A stretch of DNA of 57,706 nt. Origin: Nocardia beijingensis NBRC 16342. GTDB lineage: Bacteria; Actinomycetota; Actinomycetes; Mycobacteriales; Mycobacteriaceae. Below are positions 39,136-46,365 of the stretch, piece by piece. The notes beneath the pieces were generated by a model, which ran no database searches, was not told the DNA's origin, and saw only the letters and a list, made by a program, of their open reading frames with translations. How positions within the stretch are numbered: position 1 is the stretch's first letter; each line of letters begins with the position of its first letter. Both the position numbers and the translations under genes were made by a program. Location: NCBI RefSeq assembly GCF_001612785.1, contig NZ_BDBC01000033.1, positions 1-57,706 of the forward strand, in the 5' to 3' direction.

Positions 39136-39511
39136 GACCAACGACCTGACGCCGACGCACGCGCCGCGAGCCGGTCCCCCTCCCCCCGCCGGAGTACGCC
39201 CTCGACGGGACACGCGTTACCGGCGCTGTGCCGGTTCGATGCGGTCCAGACGCGCCCGCCCGGTCGATCACCACACGTAGCCCGACCGTTTGTTGTCGCC
39301 GGTGTGCCCGTCGGAGCCGCCGAACCGGAAGCTGCCGGACTGCTCGTCCCTCCCATCCGCCTGCGCTCGAGTCCGCGACAAGGCCCGAACCTGGGGAAGG
39401 CGGGGACGAACACCATCGAGTGCGCCCCGAGCTGGGCGGGCGTCACGGTCCTGGTTTTAATCTGGAGATCGACGCGGCGCCTACTGCCGCGTCCCGGCCG
39501 GAGGACGCATC
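39136..39511. other. intergenic region before the XdhC-family gene
   Basis: 376 bp. It includes the leftward coding-like fragment at 39268-39381. The ribosome site GGAGG for the XdhC gene is at the right edge. No promoter is obvious. Confidence 0.45.
39268..39381 (-). other. possible small ORF or gene remnant
   Basis: A leftward frame ends with a distinctive, coding-like C-terminus, SGSFRFGGSDGHTGDNKRSG then YVW and TGA at 39268. About 31 of the last 35 third positions are G or C. The only start in frame is a TTG at 39381, which gives 37 aa and has no ribosome site; the frame is closed by TAA at 39455. It may be a tiny protein or the tail of a lost gene. Confidence 0.25.
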
Positions 39512-40663
39512 ATGCGGGACGTGCTCACGGATCTGATGGCGATCTGGAACGCCGGGGGCACCGCCGGGGTCGCGACGGTCGTGCGGACCTTCCATTCGGC
39601 GCCGCGGCCGCCGGGCGCGGCCATGGTCGTGGCCCCGGACAGGACGGTCGGCGGCGGGGTCTCCGGCGGCTGCGTCGAAGGCGCGGTCTACGAGCTCGCC
39701 ACCGAGGTCATGCGGACCGGTCGTCCGGTCTTGCAGCGGTACGGGTTCTCCGACGACGACGCCTTCGCCGTCGGCCTCACCTGCGGCGGCATCATCGACA
39801 TCTTCGTCGAGGCGATCTCCCGGGACACGTTCCCGGAACTCGGCGCGGTCGCCGCGGACATCGCCGACCACCGGCCGGTCGCCGTCGCGACCGTCGTCGA
39901 GCATCCGGACCCGGCTCGGATCGGGCGACGGCTGCTGCTCCGGGCGGGCGACGCGCACGGCACGCTCGGGTCGGCACGCACCGACGACGCGGTGATCGAT
40001 GACGCCGCCGGGCTGCTCGCGGCGGGCCACAGCGAGGTGCTGTCGTATGGTCCCGACGGGCAGCGCCGCGGCGAAGGCATGGCGGTTTTCGTCGCCGCTC
40101 ACGCACCCCGCCCGCGCATGCTGGTGTTCGGTGCCATCGACTTCGCGGCCGCCGTGGCGCGGCAGGGATCGTTCCTCGGGTACCGGGTCACGGTGTGCGA
40201 CGCGCGGCCGATCTTCGCGACCTCGGCCCGGTTCCCCACCGCGGACGAGGTCGTCGTCGACTGGCCGCACCGCTATCTCGCCGCGCAGATCGCGGCCGGC
40301 GCGGTCGACGAGCGGACCGCCGTCTGCGTGCTGACCCACGATCCCAAGTTCGACGTCCCGCTGCTCGAGGTGGCCCTGCGCGCGCCGCGGATCGGCTATG
40401 TCGGCGCCATGGGATCGCGTCGTACGCACGATCAGCGGATGACCCGGCTGCGCAGAGCCGGCCTCACCGACGCGCAACTCGACCGGCTCGCCAGCCCCAT
40501 CGGCTTGGATCTGGGCGGCCGGACGCCGGAAGAGACGGCGGTGTCCATCGCGGCCGAGATCATCGCGCGGCGGTGGGGTGGCGACGGTCGCGCACTGAGC
40601 CGAACCGCCGGCCCTGTGCACCACACAGCGCCGACAGCGGATGAAGCGACTCCTTCCCCGTAA
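39512..40663 (+). CDS. XdhC/CoxI-family molybdenum cofactor maturation protein
   Basis: A 383-aa member of the XdhC/CoxI family. These proteins bind molybdopterin cofactor, help sulfurate it and insert it into xanthine dehydrogenase or CO dehydrogenase-type enzymes. The N-terminal XdhC_CoxI domain carries GGGVSGGCVEGAVYE and GLTCGG; the C-terminal Rossmann domain starts near RMLVFGAIDFAAAV and includes GYVGAMGSRRTH. The ATG at 39512 has GGAGG 7 nt upstream. No xanthine-dehydrogenase-family gene is in the window. The Mo enzyme at 9924 belongs to the sulfite oxidase family, which does not need XdhC. Confidence 0.92.
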   Translation: MRDVLTDLMAIWNAGGTAGVATVVRTFHSAPRPPGAAMVVAPDRTVGGGVSGGCVEGAVYELATEVMRTGRPVLQRYGFSDDDAFAVGLTCGGIIDIFVEAISRDTFPELGAVAADIADHRPVAVATVVEHPDPARIGRRLLLRAGDAHGTLGSARTDDAVIDDAAGLLAAGHSEVLSYGPDGQRRGEGMAVFVAAHAPRPRMLVFGAIDFAAAVARQGSFLGYRVTVCDARPIFATSARFPTADEVVVDWPHRYLAAQIAAGAVDERTAVCVLTHDPKFDVPLLEVALRAPRIGYVGAMGSRRTHDQRMTRLRRAGLTDAQLDRLASPIGLDLGGRTPEETAVSIAAEIIARRWGGDGRALSRTAGPVHHTAPTADEATPSP

Positions 40664-40959
40664 CGCCGCCGCGCCCCTCGGGCAGGCAAGGCCCATGCCG
40701 GCGTCGAAGGCGCGCCGTGAGATCCATTCCGCCGCACGCCGATACGAAGCGTCGCCGGAGAAACAATTGAATTCGATCATGAAATTCGATCCGGAGTGAA
40801 GATCAAATTGTGTTACCTCGGCACAATATATCGTTAGCCAATTATTAACGGTGATAATTCACACAAGAAGAGAAGTGGCTTCGCGGATTTCTTTTTCTTA
40901 ACGTTGCTGAGGTGCGCCGTGATGGCGTCGTTATCCAACTGTGAAAGGAAGCTCCGTAC
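40664..40959. other. AT-rich control region of the small secreted protein gene
   Basis: About 300 bp, with the A/T content rising sharply from 40740 on. It contains the repeats listed at 40770-40827 and several possible -10 boxes between 40825 and 40860, but no gene. Confidence 0.5.
40770..40827 (+). promoter_or_regulatory. direct and inverted repeats upstream of the secreted protein gene
   Basis: AATTCGATC occurs twice, at 40770-40778 and 40783-40791 (13-bp step). ATTGTG (40807-40812) and CACAAT (40822-40827) form a perfect inverted repeat with a 9-bp spacer. They look like regulator sites but fit no consensus I can name with confidence. Confidence 0.4.
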
Positions 40960-41262
40960 ATGATCTCGCGCATGACCCTCGCCGCAGCCTGCACCGTCTC
41001 CGCCGCCGCCCTGCTCCTCGGCCCCGCCGCGGTGGCCTCCGCCGCCCCCGCCGCCACGGGCTCCGCCGCCACCGGCTCCGCCGGCCTGGCCTCGGGTTCG
41101 GCCGACGGTGGTTCCTCCACGGGTTCGGCCGGCTCGTCCTCCGGTTCGGCCATGCTCGACTCCGGCAGTTCGGCCCTCGACGGTGGCACCTCCGCCATCG
41201 TCAACATCATCGATGCGATCACCGGCATCAGGGACCTGAGCCAGCCCAAGCCCGCCGCCTGA
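40960..41262 (+). CDS. small secreted Ser/Gly/Ala-rich protein
   Basis: A 100-aa exported protein. A signal peptide covers residues 1-29, ending in AVASAA. The mature part (30-75) is low-complexity, built from GSA / GSS / TGSA units, and ends in a short amphipathic helix (IVNIIDAITGIRDL). Such proteins in Nocardia and relatives are abundant cell-surface or secreted peptides without known function. The ATG at 40960 follows an AAAGGAA site. A long AT-rich upstream region and a hairpin downstream suggest a separate, possibly strongly expressed transcript. Confidence 0.8.
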   Translation: MISRMTLAAACTVSAAALLLGPAAVASAAPAATGSAATGSAGLASGSADGGSSTGSAGSSSGSAMLDSGSSALDGGTSAIVNIIDAITGIRDLSQPKPAA

Positions 41263-41386
41263 TCCCGACCCGGTCGATCACCGCTTCGCCGGTGTCGTCC
41301 GGAGGCGGAACTTCTTTGCGCAGCTGACGCTTCTCGGCAGTGTGCGCGCACCATTGCAGTGAATTTGCCAGAATCGAACTGTTCAT

Positions 41387-41412
41387 TCGCCGCGCCGAAG
41401 AAGCCGCGGCGA
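41387..41412. terminator. bidirectional hairpin between the secreted protein and SPL-like genes
   Basis: TCGCCGCG (41387-41394) pairs perfectly with CGCGGCGA (41405-41412) around a 10-nt loop, between two convergent genes. Confidence 0.5.
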
Positions 41413-41464
41413 GTGAGCACTGGCGACAATACGACTTACCGAGCCCGCTACTCGGGCCGAAGAC

Positions 41465-42568
41465 TCAGAACGCGTAGCGCACCCGCAGCCAAGGCGCCCG
41501 CAGGGCGATGAGATCGGTCAGCGTCTCGACCCCCGCCGCCTTGACGTCGTTGCGGTAGCGCACGTTCCACATACCCGACTGCGAGCGCTTGGCCTGCTGC
41601 ATCGGCGGCCGCCACAACAGATCCTCGGCCTTCGGGTGCCAGCCGAGGTTGAGTTCGTGCAGCTGCTCGTTGTGGGTGAGCATCATGATCTCCGCCGCGG
41701 CCTGGGCCTTGAAGGCGGAGCCGGTGCCATCCGACAGCTGATCGAGCAGCTGCGCCCAGTCCTCCGCCCAGCCGGGCCGGACGACGACGGGGGAAAAGTT
41801 GACGTGCACCTCGTAACCCGCTGCCACGAAGTCGTCGATCGCGGCGATGCGTTGCCGGATCGGCGTGGTCCGCAAATCGAGCAGCTGGGAATCGGCCTCC
41901 GGCATGAGCGAGAACCGGATCCGCGTCCGCCCGCGGGGGTCGAGGTCGAGCAGAGCGCGGTTGACGTACTTGGTGGCGAAGGACGCCTTCGCGGTCGGCC
42001 AGGCGCTGAACGCGCTGATCAGGTCGGCGACGTTGTCGCTGACCAGTGCGTCGACCGAGCAGTCGCTGTTCTCGCCGAGGTCGTAGACCCAGGCATGGGG
42101 GTCGCACTGGTTCGGCGCGGGCTTCGGCCCCTGCCTGTGCACGTGACGTCCGAGGTAACCGATGATCTTGTCGATGTTGGTGAACACCGTGATCGGGTTG
42201 GCGTAGCCCTTGCGGCGGGGAACGTAACAGTAGGCGCACGCCATCGCGCAGCCGTTGGACGTCGACGGCGCGATCCAGTCGGACGAGCGACCGTTCGCGC
42301 GGGCCGTCAGCGACTTCTTGACCCCGAGCACCAGGTCCTCGGTCTTGACCCGGATCCAGCGGTCGACGTTGCCCGCGTTGCCGTGCAACTGGTCGATCTT
42401 CCAGTGGGAGGCGACGGTGATGATCTCGGCGTCGGGGAAACGCGCGCGCACCTGCTGCCCGCGCGGGCTCGCCAGCGCGTCCGGCTCGGCCCACAGGCGA
42501 CGCACGTCCAGCAGACGCGGACCCGAAGTCGGCCGGAAGGGGTCCGGAACTGCGGTTGATCGACTCAT
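41465..42568 (-). CDS. spore photoproduct lyase-family radical SAM protein
   Basis: A 367-aa radical SAM enzyme. The 4Fe-4S cluster ligands are Cys107, Cys111 and Cys114 in CAMACAYCYVP, the CxxxCxxC form. It resembles the spore photoproduct lyase family (SPL-like), which repairs a UV thymine dimer in spore-formers; actinobacterial members are annotated this way although these organisms make no endospores. The true substrate is therefore uncertain (another DNA photolesion is possible). The start is the ATG at 42568. It follows the TetR gene on the same strand by 101 bp. Confidence 0.85.
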   Translation of the reverse strand: MSRSTAVPDPFRPTSGPRLLDVRRLWAEPDALASPRGQQVRARFPDAEIITVASHWKIDQLHGNAGNVDRWIRVKTEDLVLGVKKSLTARANGRSSDWIAPSTSNGCAMACAYCYVPRRKGYANPITVFTNIDKIIGYLGRHVHRQGPKPAPNQCDPHAWVYDLGENSDCSVDALVSDNVADLISAFSAWPTAKASFATKYVNRALLDLDPRGRTRIRFSLMPEADSQLLDLRTTPIRQRIAAIDDFVAAGYEVHVNFSPVVVRPGWAEDWAQLLDQLSDGTGSAFKAQAAAEIMMLTHNEQLHELNLGWHPKAEDLLWRPPMQQAKRSQSGMWNVRYRNDVKAAGVETLTDLIALRAPWLRVRYAF

Positions 42569-42669
42569 AGCCTCTGCCTACTCCGCCCCACCGACATCCG
42601 GGCGCGCGCGAGCGACCCGGTGTGGGCAGCGCCACCGGAAAAGGCGCGGACGGGAGCCGGTGCGCCGGT

Positions 42670-43278
42670 TCAGCGCACCTCCGTGCCAGGTGACCGGTCC
42701 CGGGAGGCGGGATCGACGGATTCGGGTGGGCGTGCGGCGATGCCTTCGGTGAGCAGCGTGAGAAACCTGTCGGTGGACGCCTCGGGCCGCGGGGTTCGCT
42801 CGGCGGCCCAGGCCATCGCGGCCGCGGTGGCGAACAGCTCGTCCGCGGTCAGGTCCGGTCGTATCCGGCCGGAGCGCTGGGCCCGTGCCAACAGCCCGGC
42901 TCCGGCGTTTCGCAGGCGCTGGCAGGACGCGTGCAGCGCCGACTCCGGATCGTGCAAGGCATCGATGACCGCCACCGCCAACCCCTCGGAACGGGCCGAT
43001 CCGAGGGCCAGTTCGCGGACCCATTCGGACAGCGCGGCGGCGGGGTCCTCCGCCGCGAGCAGGGTTTCGCCTTGTGCGCTCAGGTTGTCCAATCCCCGCC
43101 CGAACAACGCCTCCAGCAGTGCCTCCCGAGTGGGGAAGTGCCGGTACAAGGTGCCGATCCCGACACCGGCACGCCGGGCCACGTCCCGCAGTGACGCCTG
43201 CGTCCCCTGTTCGGCGAACGCCGCCTGCGCCGCCACCAACAGCTGGTCGTAGTTGTGTCGTGCGTCCGCGCGGATCAC
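42670..43278 (-). CDS. TetR-family regulator
   Basis: A 202-aa TetR protein. HTH at about 20-52 (SLRDVARRAGVGIGTLYRHF). The C-terminal domain is of the type common in actinobacterial TetRs next to detoxifying enzymes. The GTG at 43278 has AAAGG 10 nt upstream; in-frame codons further up would run into the promoter. It is divergent from the crotonase gene, and the gap holds two matching operators over that gene's promoter. The obvious reading is that it represses the crotonase gene and perhaps itself. Confidence 0.9.
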   Translation of the reverse strand: MIRADARHNYDQLLVAAQAAFAEQGTQASLRDVARRAGVGIGTLYRHFPTREALLEALFGRGLDNLSAQGETLLAAEDPAAALSEWVRELALGSARSEGLAVAVIDALHDPESALHASCQRLRNAGAGLLARAQRSGRIRPDLTADELFATAAAMAWAAERTPRPEASTDRFLTLLTEGIAARPPESVDPASRDRSPGTEVR

Positions 43279-43328
43279 CGGAGCATGACCTTTCGCTGCG
43301 CCACCACCACTCGCCTCCTGTCGCGCCG

Positions 43329-43371
43329 TTGCTAATCGGAGCACTGCTCCATATAATCGGAGCGTCGCTCC
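43329..43371 (+). promoter_or_regulatory. promoter with duplicated operators for the crotonase gene
   Basis: TTGCTA (43329-43334) and a perfect TATAAT (43352-43357) are 17 bp apart, facing the crotonase gene. Two inverted repeats, GGAGC-ACT-GCTCC (43338-43350) and GGAGC-GTC-GCTCC (43359-43371), sit in the spacer and at the expected transcription start. Both are preceded by AATC and are 21 bp apart (two helical turns). This is a strong repressor-operator arrangement for the divergent TetR. Confidence 0.85.
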
Positions 43372-43415
43372 ACTTCGACTCGACCCTACTCCCGTCTCCC
43401 TAGAAGGCTTGCGCG

Positions 43416-44243
43416 ATGTCCACAGAACTCGACGACTGGCACGCCCGGCACGGCTATGTGTCCCGCCCCCGGCTCGACGACTACGCCCAGAAGTACGCCG
43501 ACTACTTCGTGATGACCCGCCGTGACGGAATTCTGCAACTGCGGATGCACACCGACGGCGGGCCCGCGCGGTTCGACTTCGCGACCCACAACGCGTGGGC
43601 GCAGGCGTGGCAGGAGATCGGCAACGACCCCGAGAACGAGGTCCTGATCCTCACCGGCACGGGCGAGGAGTGGCTGGCCCCCGACCCCGACCCGGCCGCA
43701 GGGGCGACAACCCTGATCCAGCAGACCCGGCTCGCCGATTTCCGCTACGAGCACACCTACTACGACGCGATCAAATTGCTGGAGAACTTCGTTTTCGGCA
43801 TCGACATCCCCACCATCGCCGCGCTCAACGGACCGAGCACCTCCCACACCGAGTTCGCGTTGCTGTGCGACATCACCCTGGCCGCGCCCACCGCGACCAT
43901 CGTCGACCCCCACTTACTGGCCGGAGTCGCCCCCGGCGACGGGCAGCAACTGACCCTGCAACACCTCGTCGGCACCAAACGCGCCGCCTACCACCTGTAC
44001 ACGGGCGCACCGATCACCGCTCCGGAAGCGCTCGAACTAGGCCTCGTCAACGAGGTGGTGCCTGCCGACGAATTGCTCTCGCGCGCTTGGGAAATCGCGG
44101 AGAGCATCATGGCGCGTCCCCGGGCGGCCCGCCGACTGACCCACGCCATCACCCAGCGCCCGTGGAAGCGAGCGCTCGTGCACGATCTCGGATTCGGCGT
44201 CGCCCACGAGATGTTCGGCATCTCCGCCGACCGACTCTTCTGA
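43416..44243 (+). CDS. crotonase-superfamily hydrolase/isomerase
   Basis: A 275-aa enoyl-CoA hydratase/isomerase-family protein. The core segment IAALNGPSTSHTEFALLCDI and the later VAPGDGQQ recall 6-oxocamphor hydrolase-type crotonases, which cleave beta-diketones, more than CoA hydratases: a His follows NGPSTS and an Asp lies in CDITLA. I am sure of the superfamily and only moderately of the subgroup. The start is the ATG at 43416. It is expressed from a clear TTGCTA/TATAAT promoter under two TetR operators, so it is probably induced by a small organic compound. Confidence 0.85.
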   Translation: MSTELDDWHARHGYVSRPRLDDYAQKYADYFVMTRRDGILQLRMHTDGGPARFDFATHNAWAQAWQEIGNDPENEVLILTGTGEEWLAPDPDPAAGATTLIQQTRLADFRYEHTYYDAIKLLENFVFGIDIPTIAALNGPSTSHTEFALLCDITLAAPTATIVDPHLLAGVAPGDGQQLTLQHLVGTKRAAYHLYTGAPITAPEALELGLVNEVVPADELLSRAWEIAESIMARPRAARRLTHAITQRPWKRALVHDLGFGVAHEMFGISADRLF

Positions 44244-44283
44244 CCCGGTCTCACCGGTGGGCAGCCGGACCCCGCCGCACGGA

Positions 44284-44302
44284 GGTCGGGCCGGCGCCGA
44301 CC
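44284..44302. terminator. hairpin between the convergent crotonase and catalase genes
   Basis: GGTCGG (44284-44289) pairs with CCGACC (44297-44302) across a 7-nt loop, roughly midway between two converging genes. Confidence 0.4.
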
Positions 44303-44357
44303 TGGTCCACTGGGAACGCAGGTGGCACCGGCCCGGCAATACCCCAGGGCGACCCGA

Positions 44358-45269
44358 CTAGGGCTTGTTGGGGTCGAGAGCGTCTTTGACCTTGCCGACC
44401 AGTCCCGCTTCGGTTCCGAAGGCCGCCGAACGCGGCTTGCCCTGGGAGCCGTCGTAGGTGGCGTACAACTGCGGGTCCGGAGGCGGCGCCGAGGCCTTGT
44501 CACCCAGCGGTTGCGGGTCGGCGAGGAAACCGTTCTGATGCACGCCGTCCGGAGCGACACCGGTCGCCCACCGGCCCGCGCCCGCGTCGGGGCCGTCGGA
44601 CAGATGCCACAGGCTCGTCGCGTGCTCGGAGTGCTCCTCGTCGAACAACGCGTTCGGCGTGACGGTGCCTTCCAGTCCGTCCTCCTTCAGCTGCTCGATC
44701 GCGGCGAGCCAGAGGTTCTGGTGGTAGGTGTCCCTGGCGAGGTTGAACTTCAGCATTTCCTTGACCCCTGGGTCGTCGGTCATGTTGTACAGGCGCGCGG
44801 TTTGGATGCGGCCGTGCGCCTCGGCGGCCACGTTGGCGCGGAAGTCGGCCAGCAGGTTGCCGCTGGCCACGATGTACCGCCCGTTCCACGGCACCCCGTT
44901 GCTGTCCGACAGCGACGCACCGCCGCCGGAGACGATCGCCTGCTGCGGATCCATCCCGCCCAGCACCGCCGCCACCACCGGATCAGCCGCCGCTTCCTGG
45001 GTGGCGCGCGTCGCGGGGGCTCCTTCCAGCAGCCGCGCGATCATCGTGGCGATCATCTCGACGTGCCCGATCTCCTCGGTCGCCACGTCCATGATCATGT
45101 CCTTGTACTTGCCCGGCATCCGGCAATTCCACCCTTGGAACAGGTACTGCATGGTGACGGTCATCTCCCCGAACGCGCCACCGATCAGCTCCTGGAGCTT
45201 GCGCGCGTACACCGGATCGGGCTTCTCGGGCTTCACATCGAACTGCAAGTAATCGGTATGACGAAACAT
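44358..45269 (-). CDS. manganese catalase
   Basis: A 303-aa non-haem, di-manganese catalase that disproportionates hydrogen peroxide in the cytoplasm. Ligand segments are visible: Glu35 in FGEMTVTM, Glu65/Glu66 and His69 in ATEEIGHVEM, then EAHGRIQTARLY (about 148-160) and ARDTYHQN for the last Glu/His pair. Length is typical of the ferritin-like family. The ATG at 45269 has GGAGGAG just upstream. A stress-sigma-like promoter may lie at 45315-45340. Confidence 0.94.
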   Translation of the reverse strand: MFRHTDYLQFDVKPEKPDPVYARKLQELIGGAFGEMTVTMQYLFQGWNCRMPGKYKDMIMDVATEEIGHVEMIATMIARLLEGAPATRATQEAAADPVVAAVLGGMDPQQAIVSGGGASLSDSNGVPWNGRYIVASGNLLADFRANVAAEAHGRIQTARLYNMTDDPGVKEMLKFNLARDTYHQNLWLAAIEQLKEDGLEGTVTPNALFDEEHSEHATSLWHLSDGPDAGAGRWATGVAPDGVHQNGFLADPQPLGDKASAPPPDPQLYATYDGSQGKPRSAAFGTEAGLVGKVKDALDPNKP

Positions 45270-45636
45270 GCACTCTCCTCCGACGAACGATCAAGGTCCC
45301 TCCCCGTCGTGCGGGTACCGCCGCCCACCCGGCGCAAACCAGGAAATCCGCATGAACTCGACCGCACTTCCATTGTGCGACAACCGAATTCGCGCATGAA
45401 GACGGAACGTCTTGTCCGAAGACGAGTACCTGAGTGCGTCGACCGCACCCGCCCGTCCGTCCTGTGCGATGCCTGCGAGTCGAGGGCGCCGCATCGGCGC
45501 ACCTTTCATCCTGGATCGCGCACGTGCTACCCCACTCCCCCGGCATGAGCTCTCAGGGCCGACGGTTCAGATGCGATGGCGAAGTCGGGTCCCGATGATC
45601 GAGGCCCGCAACGTACTTCGCGCGACTGCCACGAAA
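45270..45636. other. intergenic region upstream of the manganese catalase
   Basis: 367 bp between the catalase start and the stop of the next leftward gene. It holds the possible SigB/SigF-type promoter. No gene is supported. Confidence 0.45.
45315..45340 (-). promoter_or_regulatory. possible general-stress sigma promoter for the manganese catalase
   Basis: Reading leftward, GGTTT (45340-45336), a 16-bp spacer and GGTAC (45319-45315) resemble the GGTTT-N15-17-GGGTA pattern of actinobacterial SigB/SigF promoters. It would give a leader of about 40 nt. Confidence 0.35.
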
Positions 45637-46272
45637 TCAGGCGCTGCGGGGCAGCGTCCGTGCCGCCGGGTCCAGAATCAGGCCCGCCTCCCACGCACGC
45701 TCGATGACCTGCGCGATATCGATGCGCCGCACCTCGCGGATTTCGCGGCTCGACAGCAGCTCCCCGACATAGGCGACGACATGCTCGGCAACCAGGGAAG
45801 GTACGTCGGCGAGCCGGTCGAGCAGCCGAGCAGGCCCATCGACCGGCCGAACCTTGATGTCCAGGCGCTCGCGGCTCACCTCTTCGGTGCGGACGAACAC
45901 CACGCAGGGATCCTCCAGGCCCAGCGCGACCCGCAAGCGCACCCGCACAGCGGCGACGAATCGCCCGGTGACCCCGGCGAGATCCACCCGCAACCGAAGC
46001 CTGATCGGCAACTCCAGCGCAACGTCCCACTCCTCCCCGTCACAGGCCGCCGCCCGAACCTTTCCCGGCCGACCGGTAGCGGTGACGGAAGCCAGTCCCC
46101 CTGGACCGGCGTGCACCGGCCCGACTTCGACACGGTCACCGACGATTTCCGCGATCACCTCCGCGATGCGCTCCGGCCGAGCGGCCGAGCGCAACACCTG
46201 CCGCGCGAAACGCGCGTTCGCCGAGTCCTTCGCGGACCACTCTCGGCCGTCGCGGCTATCGATTGTCAGCAT
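45637..46272 (-). CDS. hypothetical protein
   Basis: A 211-aa protein I do not recognise. It has no signal peptide or membrane helix. Residues 65-140 alternate as beta-strands with many Val, Leu and Arg; the last 60 residues are helical (VAEHVVAYVGELLSSREIRE). The pattern would suit a lipid- or ligand-binding fold, but this is a guess. The ATG at 46272 has GGAGG 7 nt upstream. It lies 93 bp downstream of recQ on the same strand and may be co-transcribed. Confidence 0.7.
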   Translation of the reverse strand: MLTIDSRDGREWSAKDSANARFARQVLRSAARPERIAEVIAEIVGDRVEVGPVHAGPGGLASVTATGRPGKVRAAACDGEEWDVALELPIRLRLRVDLAGVTGRFVAAVRVRLRVALGLEDPCVVFVRTEEVSRERLDIKVRPVDGPARLLDRLADVPSLVAEHVVAYVGELLSSREIREVRRIDIAQVIERAWEAGLILDPAARTLPRSA

Positions 46273-46365
46273 CAGCAACCTCCGTTCACCCACCCGGCGG
46301 GTACCCCGAGATCGGTGACAATCACGCCGAACGGGTCCGGGTTTCCGCCGTCGACCGCGGATCGC

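Noticed and set aside
39512..40663. XdhC as maturation factor for the molybdoenzyme at 9924
   Set aside because: XdhC serves xanthine-oxidase-family enzymes with sulfurated cofactor, while the enzyme at 9924 is of the sulfite oxidase family, and the genes are 28 kb apart.
40807..40827. CRP-type site (TGTG...CACA) before the secreted protein gene
   Set aside because: The spacer is 9 bp where the CRP consensus would leave 8 between TGTG and CACA, and the inner A/T pair is missing; kept only as an unnamed inverted repeat.
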